Part shown: positions 1 to 6,804 of the stretch, in pieces | Position numbering within the stretch: position 1 is the first letter of the stretch | Layout of the letters: each line of letters begins with the position of its first letter | Source: CAYPTI01 sp964413525 [NCBI: uncultured bacterium] | Lineage (GTDB): Bacteria > T1Sed10-126 | NCBI GenBank assembly: GCA_964413525.1 | Contig: CAYPTI010000072.1 | Coordinates: 2,089-9,478, forward strand | Length of the DNA stretch: 7,390 nucleotides | Direction: 5' to 3' | The notes under the pieces: model-generated | The model's input: only the letters and a program-made list of their open reading frames with translations | What the model was told of the DNA's origin: nothing | Databases searched by the model: none | Translations under genes and position numbers: made by a program

Positions 1-2
1 CC

Positions 3-32
3 GACGTGCTCGATTACGTGCTGGAATTGTAA
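3..32 (+). CDS. C-terminal tail of an upstream gene (partial)
   Basis: Read in frame from base 3, the sequence encodes DVLDYVLEL and then TAA at 30-32. The codons favour G or C in the third position and the peptide is acidic, like the real genes here, so this is the most natural tail of a gene entering from the left. The other two forward frames are also open over these few bases (to about 51 and 132), so the call rests on codon flavour only. Nine residues are too few to identify a product. Confidence 0.35.
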   Translation, partial: DVLDYVLEL

Positions 33-122
33 CGTCGTCCCGGATTCTCTAACTGGAGACTCCTTCCCGGTAACGAACCGTTCAGGGGGGAGCCACGCCG
101 AGTTTGGCATCCGGATGTACGC

Positions 123-257
123 CCATCCATGAGGAACCAATACACTTGCTAGGATCCCCTCCGGATGGATAGGTTAGTTCCCCACACGTGAAGTTCACGA
201 ATCATTTACCATTTAACACCCGCGGTCACCAAACCATCCATCTACCTGAGGAGCCAA
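123..257 (+). repeat. Imperfect direct repeat in the carbamate kinase leader
   Basis: CCATCCAT followed directly by GAGGAACCAA lies at 123-140. CCATCCAT, six extra bases (CTACCT), then GAGGAGCCAA lie at 234-257. Apart from the six-base insertion the copies match at 17 of 18 positions. The right copy contains the ribosome-binding site of the carbamate kinase gene. The left copy is not followed by a usable start codon with an open frame. It looks like a local duplication of a translation-initiation segment, though chance cannot be excluded by eye. Confidence 0.5.
187..199. promoter_or_regulatory. Perfect 13-bp palindrome, candidate operator
   Basis: CGTGAAGTTCACG is a perfect inverted repeat: two 6-base arms around a central G. 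It lies 62 bases before the carbamate kinase start, where a dimeric transcription factor could bind. I do not recognise it as a canonical ArgR, FNR or TyrR site, so no regulator is named. No convincing -35/-10 pair could be placed around it; the AT-richest stretch follows it at about 200-217. Confidence 0.4.
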
Positions 258-261
258 CAGT

Positions 262-1206
262 ATGCCTACAGCCGTCGTAGCCGTTGGAGGCAATTCGTTG
301 ATATCCGAGGCGGGCAAGGAAAGCGTTATTGATCAGTACAGGGCCGTCCAATCGACCTCAAAACACATCACGGGCATGATCGAGAAGGGCTGGGACGTGG
401 TCGTTACCCACGGCAACGGACCCCAGGTCGGATACATTCTTCTGCGTTCAGACCTGGCGAAGAAAGAACTCGGCCTTCACGAAGTGCCCCTGGATTCCTG
501 TGTTGCCGACACCCAGGGGTCCATCGGGTACCTGTTCCAGCAGGCGCTTCAGAACGAGTACAGCCGGCGAGGGATCAACAAACGGACCGTCACCGTCGTG
601 ACCCGGTCCAAAGTCGACCCGGACGATCCGGCGTTTGAGAACCCGTCCAAGCCGATCGGTCGGTTCATGGAGGAGGAGGAAGCCCGCCGGCACCAGGAAC
701 ACGACGGCTGGGACGTGGTGGAGGACGCCGGCCGGGGGTACCGACGGGTGGTGCCTTCCCCCATGCCGACGGAACTTCTGGAGGAAGAATCAATCAAGAC
801 CCTCGTCGGGCAAGGGGAGACGGTCATCGCCGCCGGGGGAGGGGGAATCCCCGTCTACGAACGGGATGACGGATCGGTGGAAGGGATTGAAGCGGTGATT
901 GACAAGGACGCCGCCTCCGGCATTCTGGCCCGGAACATCCGGGCGGACCTGTTCATGATTTCCACCGCTGTTGATCGGGTCTGCCTCAACTTCGGGACCC
1001 CGGAGGAGCAGGAACTGGACGAAATGACGGTGGACGAAGCCCGGCAGTACCTGGAAGAGGGACATTTTGCCGCCGGGAGCATGAAGCCAAAGGTTGAAGC
1101 CGTAGTTGAGTTTGTGCGTTCCGTCGGCAACCGGGCGGTCATCACCTCTCCGTCCGGGATGCCCGCCGCGCTGGAGGGGAACGCAGGAACCACCATCCTC
1201 TCCTGA
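262..1206 (+). CDS. arcC: Carbamate kinase
   Basis: Amino-acid kinase family enzyme that interconverts carbamoyl phosphate + ADP and carbamate (ammonia + bicarbonate) + ATP in the cytoplasm. In catabolic settings it makes ATP from carbamoyl phosphate released by ornithine or a related carbamoyltransferase. Family signatures occur in order: GGNSL (9-13), THGNGPQVG (49-57), DPAFENPSKPIG (122-133), GRGYRRVVPSPMP (157-169), AAGGGGIPV (190-198), VIDKDAASGILA (212-223) with K215, and AGSMKPKVEA (271-280). At 314 residues it is full length. The start is secure: GAGGAG at 248-253 is eight bases upstream, and an in-frame TGA at 247-249 rules out extension. No arginine deiminase or ornithine carbamoyltransferase gene is visible, though the upstream gene is cut off. 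The protein is acidic. The symbol arcC follows the family; the pathway is not shown. Confidence 0.95.
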   Translation: MPTAVVAVGGNSLISEAGKESVIDQYRAVQSTSKHITGMIEKGWDVVVTHGNGPQVGYILLRSDLAKKELGLHEVPLDSCVADTQGSIGYLFQQALQNEYSRRGINKRTVTVVTRSKVDPDDPAFENPSKPIGRFMEEEEARRHQEHDGWDVVEDAGRGYRRVVPSPMPTELLEEESIKTLVGQGETVIAAGGGGIPVYERDDGSVEGIEAVIDKDAASGILARNIRADLFMISTAVDRVCLNFGTPEEQELDEMTVDEARQYLEEGHFAAGSMKPKVEAVVEFVRSVGNRAVITSPSGMPAALEGNAGTTILS

Positions 1207-1220
1207 CCGGATCCCCGGTC
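1205..1220 (+). terminator. Short GC-rich hairpin at the arcC stop codon
   Basis: GACCGG at 1205-1210 pairs perfectly with CCGGTC at 1215-1220 around an ATCC loop. The stem begins inside the carbamate kinase stop codon. It has six base pairs, five of them G:C. No T-run follows (the next bases are CATTGATG), so it is not a classical intrinsic terminator. It could slow 3' exonucleases or be incidental. Confidence 0.25.
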
Positions 1221-1314
1221 CATTGATGCCACCACCCCTCGGAGACGAGTCTGGTCCGAACAACCCTACCGTTGACTCCGTACGCAGCGATTCCTCCCGG
1301 CTCCGTATCCGTCA

Positions 1315-1323
1315 TGATACAAT
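1315..1323 (+). promoter_or_regulatory. Candidate extended -10 promoter for the AsmA-family gene
   Basis: TGATACAAT fits the extended -10 form TGnTATAAT with one mismatch in the hexamer. It predicts a transcript starting near 1330 with a leader of about 24 bases, just enough for the strong ribosome-binding site at 1340. No good -35 hexamer lies 16-18 bases upstream; TTGACT at 1272-1277 is too far away, but extended -10 promoters can work without one. Confidence 0.4.
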
Positions 1324-1353
1324 ATGTGACTTTCATCTCAGGAGGGGGACCCG

Positions 1354-3975
1354 ATGAACCGACGAACCTGGATCGGACTCGGCCTGGTTTTGCTGGTTCT
1401 ACTCACCGGACTGGTGCTCAGCGTAAACTGGGCCGTCGGACGGTATTTATCCCCGTCCGGTGTGTCGGCTCAGCTATCGGAGGCCCTGAATCGTGAAGTC
1501 ACCGTGGAGGAGGTCGGGTTTTCGATCTGGACCGGCGTCCGAGTCTCCGGCATTACGGTTTCGGAGCACCCTGATTTTGATGCTGGGACCTGGCTGGCTG
1601 CCGATTCGATCGATCTGAAGCCGGAGTGGTGGCCGCTTTTGTACGGTGAGTTGAGCATCACCGACGCGCGGGTCGTTCGACCCGAGATCTCCCTCCGCCG
1701 TTCATCGGAAGGAGAGTGGATCCTGTTCCGGGGATTCGACTCCGAACAAGGAGGGGAAGACGGTTCAACCGAACCTGCCGACGATTCCTCAGCACTCCAA
1801 CTCCAGGTCGATCAAATCACCCTCACGGACGGTAAGGTCCGGCTTCAGGACGAGGTCCTCGGGGTGTCGGACCAGCTTGGCTTCCGTCAGATTTCGCTGC
1901 ACGAGTTTGGCCTCGACGGAGGAGGGGAACTGAGTCTCCGGGACGTCCGGTTCCCCGGTGGACAGCTGTCCGCCACCGGAGCCGTCCGGATGGGCCCGAT
2001 CCGGGCTGATCTGGAGTCCATGCAACTTGCGGTGGACCGTCCGGGGGAACTGTCCGGGGCTCTGGAAGCGTACCTGCCTGCCGGAACCCAATTCGACGGT
2101 GGGAGCCTGAACCTTGAGGTCAGCGGAGGAACGATCGGACCGGAGGGGGTGGATCTTTCTTTCCAGGGAAGCGCAACCGAAAATAGGTTGGACGGAGTCG
2201 GGGAGGATCCCATCCACTGGAACGAAGTCGACTATCAGGGTCGGTTTGAACTCAACCTGCCCGAACGAACGGTTCAACTTGAACTCTCCGACGTCCGGCT
2301 CTCCGAGGGTTCCTACGGAACGGATCCGATGCACGAATTCGCCGGAACGCTGTCCCGCGTGGTGTTCACGGTGGACACCGACCACGGCGAATCACCCTGG
2401 GCCCTGCAGACCGAATTGTCCTCCGTCCGGGTCCGGCCGGCTTTTCTGGACCGTCCGGTGGACCTCCGATCCGGTCGGGTCACGGTAACTCAAGACTCCG
2501 TGCGGACCGAGGACGTCACGGGAACCGTTCAGGGGACGGCGTTCGAGACGGAGGCCCGGTTTCCGCTTCCGTTCGCCCTCGACAATCCGTTTGAGGGGCA
2601 TCTCTCCGTCGACCCTCTGGCCATCGGTTCCATCCGCGGTCTGGCCTCCGGATCCCTGTTTCCGGCCGGACTGGACGTGGGAGGCTCGGTTTCCACGTCG
2701 GATCTTCGGATCCGGGGCTCCCTGCTCAACCCGGTGTTTGCGGGAACGGTTCGGGTTGCTGAGTTTCACCTCCAGCCCGAAGCTCTGGCCCATCCCGTAA
2801 CCCTGCCGGAAGGAACCCTTACCTTTCGGGATGAGCAGGTGATTCTGGAGGACCTGGGAGCCCGATTCCGGGACCACGCACTTACCCTCTCCGGAACCGT
2901 CCGGCAACGGGATCCCCGGACCCTTTCGCTGCAAGCTGAATTCTCCCGGCTTCCGGTGGAGACGGTGCGTAGCGGACTGACGGATCCACCTGAGTTCCCC
3001 GAGTCATGGAAACCCGAAGGAGAGCTTTCGGGGATGGTCCGGATCACCGGAACCCCCACCGCCCCGGTGGTCCGAGGATCCCTCTCCACCCCTTCCTTTT
3101 CGCTTGGCCGACTCGCCGGGGAACAGGGAGAGCTTGAATTCCGATTTCAAGACGACTCATTGACCGTTTCTTCCCTTCGTCTGAACGCGTACGGGGGACA
3201 GTTCGTTGGGGAGGGGACCGTGGATTCGCTGGTTGATCAGCCTACCGTCGAGAGCCGGTTCACGTTCGAGCGTGTCCGGGTGGGGGACGTGCTTGTGGAC
3301 TTTACGGGACAGGGCGGGGAAAGCTCCGGTCAAATTGATGTTCAGGGAACGGTATCCGGGCCCATGCAATCCCGGGACGAATTGACGGGCTCGCTTCAAG
3401 CAACCGGGGGCCCCATCCAGCTGCGAGGGATCCCCGCGATTTCCAGCATTGACGCGGCCCTCGTGCAGGGGATCAGCGGAGCTCTTGGGGAGGATCTGGG
3501 GCCTCTGGTGAGTCAGGTACTGACCCGATCCATGCCGGAACAAATGGAGGGACTTCGGCGGGTCTTTGAACCCTCCACGATATCGGATTTCGATCGGCTG
3601 GATTTGCGGGTAAACCTGGGGGAGGGGATTGGTAGGATTCAACACGGGACGCTGGAGAACCCGGAACTTTCCCTGAACCTGGGTGGGACCGTTCGCCTGG
3701 ACGGTCGTCTCGACTCATCGGTTCAGATTCAGGCGCGACAACCCCTGATCCGGAAGGCCAACCAGACCTGGCTCCGGAACCTGTTGGAATCCGGACTTCC
3801 GCCCATGAACGTGGAGGGCACACTGATGGAGCCCGACTACGACACCGGTGACCTGCGGAGAGCGACCCTCGAATCGCTCGCTCGAACGGCCCTTCGGAAT
3901 CAGCTGGGGGGAGGGTCCGATGAATCCTCCGGGGATTCAGCCGCCCGCCGGTTGCTCGATCGACTGCTGGATTGA
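1354..3975 (+). CDS. AsmA-family envelope protein
   Basis: Large (873 residues) inner-membrane-anchored periplasmic protein. A short basic start (MNRR) precedes a hydrophobic segment at about 7-28, then the typical AsmA opening: a helix (about 35-47) leading into VEEVGFSIWTGVRVSGITV and paired strands such as LSITDARVVRPEISL (100-114). A long series of alternating beta-strand segments follows, with an acidic low-complexity linker at about 130-146. The C-terminal part from about 665 (PIQLRGIPAI, then LDLRVNLGEGIGRIQHGTL) resembles the end of AsmA proteins. The tail is a Gly/Ser-rich linker plus a charged helix. AsmA, TamB and YhdP relatives form beta-groove bridges that carry phospholipids toward the outer membrane; that role is inferred from family. 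AGGAGG at 1340-1345, eight bases upstream, supports the start. The subfamily is not resolved by eye. Confidence 0.85.
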   Translation: MNRRTWIGLGLVLLVLLTGLVLSVNWAVGRYLSPSGVSAQLSEALNREVTVEEVGFSIWTGVRVSGITVSEHPDFDAGTWLAADSIDLKPEWWPLLYGELSITDARVVRPEISLRRSSEGEWILFRGFDSEQGGEDGSTEPADDSSALQLQVDQITLTDGKVRLQDEVLGVSDQLGFRQISLHEFGLDGGGELSLRDVRFPGGQLSATGAVRMGPIRADLESMQLAVDRPGELSGALEAYLPAGTQFDGGSLNLEVSGGTIGPEGVDLSFQGSATENRLDGVGEDPIHWNEVDYQGRFELNLPERTVQLELSDVRLSEGSYGTDPMHEFAGTLSRVVFTVDTDHGESPWALQTELSSVRVRPAFLDRPVDLRSGRVTVTQDSVRTEDVTGTVQGTAFETEARFPLPFALDNPFEGHLSVDPLAIGSIRGLASGSLFPAGLDVGGSVSTSDLRIRGSLLNPVFAGTVRVAEFHLQPEALAHPVTLPEGTLTFRDEQVILEDLGARFRDHALTLSGTVRQRDPRTLSLQAEFSRLPVETVRSGLTDPPEFPESWKPEGELSGMVRITGTPTAPVVRGSLSTPSFSLGRLAGEQGELEFRFQDDSLTVSSLRLNAYGGQFVGEGTVDSLVDQPTVESRFTFERVRVGDVLVDFTGQGGESSGQIDVQGTVSGPMQSRDELTGSLQATGGPIQLRGIPAISSIDAALVQGISGALGEDLGPLVSQVLTRSMPEQMEGLRRVFEPSTISDFDRLDLRVNLGEGIGRIQHGTLENPELSLNLGGTVRLDGRLDSSVQIQARQPLIRKANQTWLRNLLESGLPPMNVEGTLMEPDYDTGDLRRATLESLARTALRNQLGGGSDESSGDSAARRLLDRLLD

Positions 3976-4009
3976 TTGCTTCTATCAGGAAATGGACTGT
4001 TGACCTAGA

Positions 4010-4019
4010 TTAACGTTAA
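4010..4019. promoter_or_regulatory. AT-rich 10-bp palindrome upstream of malonyl-CoA decarboxylase
   Basis: TTAACGTTAA is a perfect palindrome in the 127-base gap between the AsmA-family gene and the decarboxylase. It lies about 25 bases before a consensus -35 hexamer, where an activator could bind. It contains the short sequence TTAA twice and may be chance. Confidence 0.2.
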
Positions 4020-4042
4020 ACTGTGGTTTCCCGATCTCCTAA

Positions 4043-4069
4043 TTGACACTTCACACGACGTCGGATCCT
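4043..4069 (+). promoter_or_regulatory. Candidate promoter of malonyl-CoA decarboxylase, weak -10
   Basis: TTGACA at 4043-4048 is an exact consensus -35 hexamer in the intergenic gap. No good -10 follows: the best is GATCCT at 4064-4069, with a 15-base spacer and three of six matches. An activator-dependent promoter or a different sigma factor would explain the poor -10, as would a chance -35. Confidence 0.25.
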
Positions 4070-4085
4070 TGAACTTCCTGCAACT

Positions 4086-4092
4086 GAAAGGA
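4086..4092 (+). promoter_or_regulatory. Ribosome-binding site fixing a GTG start
   Basis: GAAAGGA lies ten bases before the GTG at 4103. An in-frame TGA at 4085-4087 overlaps this site, so no earlier start exists. The next in-frame ATG is at codon 52, which would remove conserved N-terminal helical sequence. GTG is therefore the start. Confidence 0.6.
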
Positions 4093-4102
4093 TCGAACTA
4101 CC

Positions 4103-5497
4103 GTGGTCAGGAGTCCCTCGACAATCAAGCGGTTCTTCCGTCGAACGGCGGAAAAAGTGGCCGGCGCCTGGAAATCCATTCTTGGCGACGAGGAGGATTC
4201 GACGGTTTCCTCTCCCGACCTGGAGGAACGGGATGGCCGCAAAGTTCTCGACCTGATGCAACGCTGCCTCACAAGCCGGAACGAAACCACATGTCGTCGG
4301 ACGGCCGCCCGGATCGGTTCGGCCTACAAGCAATTGAACGATACCGGAAAGAAACGGTTTCAGCTCATGCTGGTGGAGCATTTCAATCACGACCTGGACC
4401 GGATCCGGGATTCCGTCGACCGGTTTGAGCAGCACCCCTCGGATCCTGACGCTTACCGGCAGCTCCTCAAATCCACCAGTTCCCCCCGAATCGAACTGCT
4501 CAAACAGCTCAATGCCCTGCCCGATGGATTTATGTTTCTCGTCGAACTGCGGGAAGATTGTCTGAACATGATGGAGGACGAGCCAACGCTCGGACTGCTT
4601 AACCTTGATCTGAAGCTGCTGTTTAACTTCTGGTTTGACGTGAACCTGCTTAAATTTGAACGAATCACCTGGGATTCCCCGGCGTCTCTGCTCGAGAAGT
4701 TGATCCATTACGAAGACGTCCACCGGATCGCCGATTGGGAGGACCTGAAGGACCGGCTCGATCAGGACCGCCGATGTTACGCGCTTCTTCATCCCAAAAT
4801 GCCCAACGAACCGCTGATCTTTGTTCAGGTCGCCCTGACCAACCAGACCACGGGACGGATCCCGCAACTCCTCGATCCGTCGGCTCCCGTGCTGGATCCG
4901 GGGGAGACGGACACCGCCGTCTTCTATTCGATCAGCAACTCCCAGGAGGGGCTTCGAGGCATCAGCTTCGGGCCGTTTCTGTTAAAGGAAGTCATCGACG
5001 ATTTGGGGCGGGATCTTCCCCAGCTTGAGAACTACGTGACCCTGTCTCCCGTACCCCGGTTCCGTTCCTGGCTGATTACGGTCCTGGAAACCGAACCGGA
5101 CCTCCTGTCCGAAGCGTTTGACAACCGGATGGACCGAGAACGGATAACGTCCCTTGTGGAGGATCCATCCCCGGACGAACTCGAACCGTTCGAGGAACCG
5201 CTGATGAAGCTCTGTTCCTTTTACCTGATGAGGGCCCGACGGGAGGACGGGTTGCCCGAACCACCCGTGGCACGGTTCCACCTGCGAAACGGGGCCCGGA
5301 TCGAACGGATCAACTGGATGGGAAACCCCTCCGAGGAGGGGCTACGGGAATCCCTCGGCATCATGGTCAATTACCGGTACGTTCCGGACGAAATCGAGGA
5401 GAACCACCGGCTGCTTATGGAAGAAAACCGAATCCAGGCGGATTCCCGGATCCGGAAGCGGGCGGAACAATTCGGGACGGCTCCCGAACCCATCTGA
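4103..5497 (+). CDS. Malonyl-CoA decarboxylase (single-subunit type)
   Basis: Cytoplasmic enzyme converting malonyl-CoA to acetyl-CoA + CO2, used in malonate breakdown or to lower malonyl-CoA. The 464 residues cover the whole family. A helical N-terminal domain (about 45-190) includes SSPRIELLKQLNALP (126-140) and LKLLFNFWFDVNLL (170-183). The GNAT-like catalytic domain starts near 191: SPASLLEKLIHYEDVHRI (192-209), RRCYALLHPKMPNEPLIF (223-240), VFYSISNSQEGLRGISFG (273-290), TLSPVPRF (313-320), then RFHLRNGARIERINW (391-405) and MVNYRY (421-426). By recalled alignment to human MLYCD (Ser329, His423), S315 and H393 are the catalytic pair. R319 replaces a usually conserved Gly. No malonyl-CoA synthetase or malonate transporter gene adjoins it, so substrate supply is unclear. 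The start is a GTG. Confidence 0.95.
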   Translation: MVRSPSTIKRFFRRTAEKVAGAWKSILGDEEDSTVSSPDLEERDGRKVLDLMQRCLTSRNETTCRRTAARIGSAYKQLNDTGKKRFQLMLVEHFNHDLDRIRDSVDRFEQHPSDPDAYRQLLKSTSSPRIELLKQLNALPDGFMFLVELREDCLNMMEDEPTLGLLNLDLKLLFNFWFDVNLLKFERITWDSPASLLEKLIHYEDVHRIADWEDLKDRLDQDRRCYALLHPKMPNEPLIFVQVALTNQTTGRIPQLLDPSAPVLDPGETDTAVFYSISNSQEGLRGISFGPFLLKEVIDDLGRDLPQLENYVTLSPVPRFRSWLITVLETEPDLLSEAFDNRMDRERITSLVEDPSPDELEPFEEPLMKLCSFYLMRARREDGLPEPPVARFHLRNGARIERINWMGNPSEEGLRESLGIMVNYRYVPDEIEENHRLLMEENRIQADSRIRKRAEQFGTAPEPI

Positions 5498-5568
5498 ACG
5501 GAGCTTTTGTTGTAGAAACAACCCCGGAACTTATTGTCGAACCGGGCCTTCCGCCAGACCGCTGGAAC

Positions 5569-5577
5569 TGATATTCT
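5569..5577 (+). promoter_or_regulatory. Candidate extended -10 promoter for the DUF4412-like gene
   Basis: TGATATTCT has the TGn extension and a hexamer with four matches to TATAAT. A weak -35 candidate, TTCCGC, lies at 5549-5554 with a 17-base spacer. Transcription from here would give a leader of about 65 bases carrying the ACAATCGG repeats. The same TGn-type arrangement precedes the AsmA-family gene. Confidence 0.3.
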
Positions 5578-5595
5578 TTTTCTGATCGTGAATCG

Positions 5596-5634
5596 CGACA
5601 ATCGGCCACAATTATTTTGTCGGCGCACAATCGG
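5596..5634. repeat. Short direct and inverted repeats in a leader region
   Basis: ACAATCGG occurs at 5598-5605 and again at 5627-5634, 29 bases apart. CGACAA at 5596-5601 is the inverted partner of TTGTCG at 5617-5622. They lie between the candidate promoter and the ribosome-binding site of the exported protein, so they could act as an operator or as mRNA structure. The units are short and may be coincidental. Confidence 0.25.
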
Positions 5635-5637
5635 GAA

Positions 5638-5643
5638 GAGGAG
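5638..5643 (+). promoter_or_regulatory. Ribosome-binding site deciding the ATG at 5651
   Basis: GAGGAG lies seven bases before the ATG at 5651. The reading frame stays open further upstream, back to a TTG at 5534, but no ribosome-binding site precedes that codon, and the extension would place about 39 polar residues ahead of a clear signal peptide. Confidence 0.7.
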
Positions 5644-5650
5644 ATTTTGC

Positions 5651-6508
5651 ATGAATATGCGCATGCTGTCGTTCGGGTTGCTGCTAATGGCGGGTCTTAT
5701 CCTATCCACGCCAGGGCAGGCGGAAGACGTATCGGCCCAGAAACTTGATTACGAAACCGAACGAGGGGACATGCAGGTATATTTCTCCGACCGGGGCATC
5801 CGGTACGATGTCCCGGAAACTGGAGAGGACACCGACGAAAACGACCATGTCTCGATGCTGTTTTCCGTTGAACAGGGCGAACCCACCTTATACGTTCTCG
5901 ATCACGATGAGCGGACCGCCCACAGGATCACCCCAGGGGAGATTCGCGAACTCCGTAAGATGATCCGGCGTCAGATGGAGCAGATCGAACAGATGATGGA
6001 AAACATGCCGGAGGAGTCACGACGTCAGATGCGTGAACAGATGGGCATGATGGAGGATGGACTGGGAACCGGTCCTGAAGACGTTCCGCAGACGGAATTT
6101 GTTGAACAGGAGACCGTGGAATGGAAGGGACTGCCCGCGAAGCGAGGCATCCTGAACTACGACGGCAATCAGGTTGGAAGCGGGATTTTACTTAACGAAC
6201 CCCCCATTGAACTAACGGAAAACCAGCAAGAAATGCTTGAACGTTTCGATGAGTTGCTCCTTGAACTTACCGGGATGGCTTCCGACATGAGTACGTTCGA
6301 ACAACCCGGTAGGGAGACACCCGCCTTCTCGATGGGTCACATGACCCGGTTGGCTGAGTTTGAAGACGAAAACAATTCGGGGGAGCTACGTGAGTGGGGA
6401 CCGGTTACCGTCGGTTCCGAACGGTTCTCGGTGCCGGAGGATTACTCCGTCCGGTCCATGACCGAGGGGATGGATCAGGCTCAGATGCAGGGGATGCCTT
6501 CCTCCTGA
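5651..6508 (+). CDS. Exported acidic Met-rich protein, DUF4412-like
   Basis: A 285-residue protein that I place near the DUF4412 family from its pattern; function unknown. Residues 1-24 are a signal peptide: hydrophobic core FGLLLMAGLIL (8-18) and probable cleavage after GQA (22-24), with no lipobox Cys. The mature part has strands containing VSMLFSVEQGEPTLYVLDHDERTA (from 67), then an amphipathic Met-rich helix (about 96-136) with MMENMPEESRRQM. A second strand set includes VEWKGLPAKRG (156-166), where relatives often have a Cys that is Ala here, followed by a helical segment (190-213). Met makes up 24 of 285 residues. The protein is strongly acidic (58 Asp+Glu to 23 Lys+Arg after cleavage) and should be periplasmic. 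It stands alone between malonyl-CoA decarboxylase and hisG; neither neighbour explains it. Metal or membrane contact by the Met-rich helix is speculation. Confidence 0.75.
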   Translation: MNMRMLSFGLLLMAGLILSTPGQAEDVSAQKLDYETERGDMQVYFSDRGIRYDVPETGEDTDENDHVSMLFSVEQGEPTLYVLDHDERTAHRITPGEIRELRKMIRRQMEQIEQMMENMPEESRRQMREQMGMMEDGLGTGPEDVPQTEFVEQETVEWKGLPAKRGILNYDGNQVGSGILLNEPPIELTENQQEMLERFDELLLELTGMASDMSTFEQPGRETPAFSMGHMTRLAEFEDENNSGELREWGPVTVGSERFSVPEDYSVRSMTEGMDQAQMQGMPSS

Positions 6509-6696
6509 ACGGTCCCAAGGAAGCCTCGCACCCGCCTGGTTCGTCTCAGTTCAGCCCTTCCAAACAACATCCCTCCCGCCTGAATAAGGACCCGGCAAGT
6601 ACATAACTTTCTGTTAATTTCAGGTCACCGCTCCGTTCCCGCTCATCCGTTCGCAATTCCCTATCACCGATTTTCTTCACGACACGGTTCATCTGA

Positions 6697-6804
6697 GTTG
6701 GTCTAAAAATCCATCAAAAACCTTATAAACCACGTCACTTAACTTGCTGTTACGCTCGATTTTATCGATAACGTTTCGTTATATGGTCAGACGAGTGGAC
6801 CAAC
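6697..6804. repeat. AT-rich segment bounded by 7-bp inverted repeats
   Basis: GTTGGTC at 6697-6703 and its reverse complement GACCAAC at 6798-6804 bracket the most AT-rich stretch of the window. Inside are a perfect TTATCGATAA palindrome (6762-6771) and an overlapping hairpin, ATAACG-TTT-CGTTAT (6768-6782). No target-site duplication was noticed outside the ends, so there is no firm case for a miniature transposon. Confidence 0.25.

Noticed and set aside
1272-1323. TTGACT (1272-1277) paired with TACAAT (1318-1323) as a -35/-10 promoter
   Set aside because: The spacer is 40 bases, far beyond the usable 15-19, so only the extended -10 reading was kept.
1789-2385. Minus-strand frame of 198 codons inside the AsmA-family gene
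   Set aside because: GC-rich coding DNA commonly leaves the opposite strand open. The translation is rich in Arg, Gly, Pro and Ser and has no domain signature.
4016-4867. Minus-strand frame of 283 codons opposite malonyl-CoA decarboxylase
   Set aside because: It is a shadow of the well-supported decarboxylase on the + strand; its translation shows no recognisable domain.
5509-5522. GTTGT-AGAA-ACAAC hairpin after malonyl-CoA decarboxylase as a terminator
   Set aside because: The stem is only five pairs, AT-rich, and followed by CCCGG rather than a T-run.
5534-5650. N-terminal extension of the DUF4412-like protein from a TTG
   Set aside because: The extension is polar and has no ribosome-binding site. 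The ATG at 5651 has GAGGAG seven bases upstream and starts a clean signal peptide.
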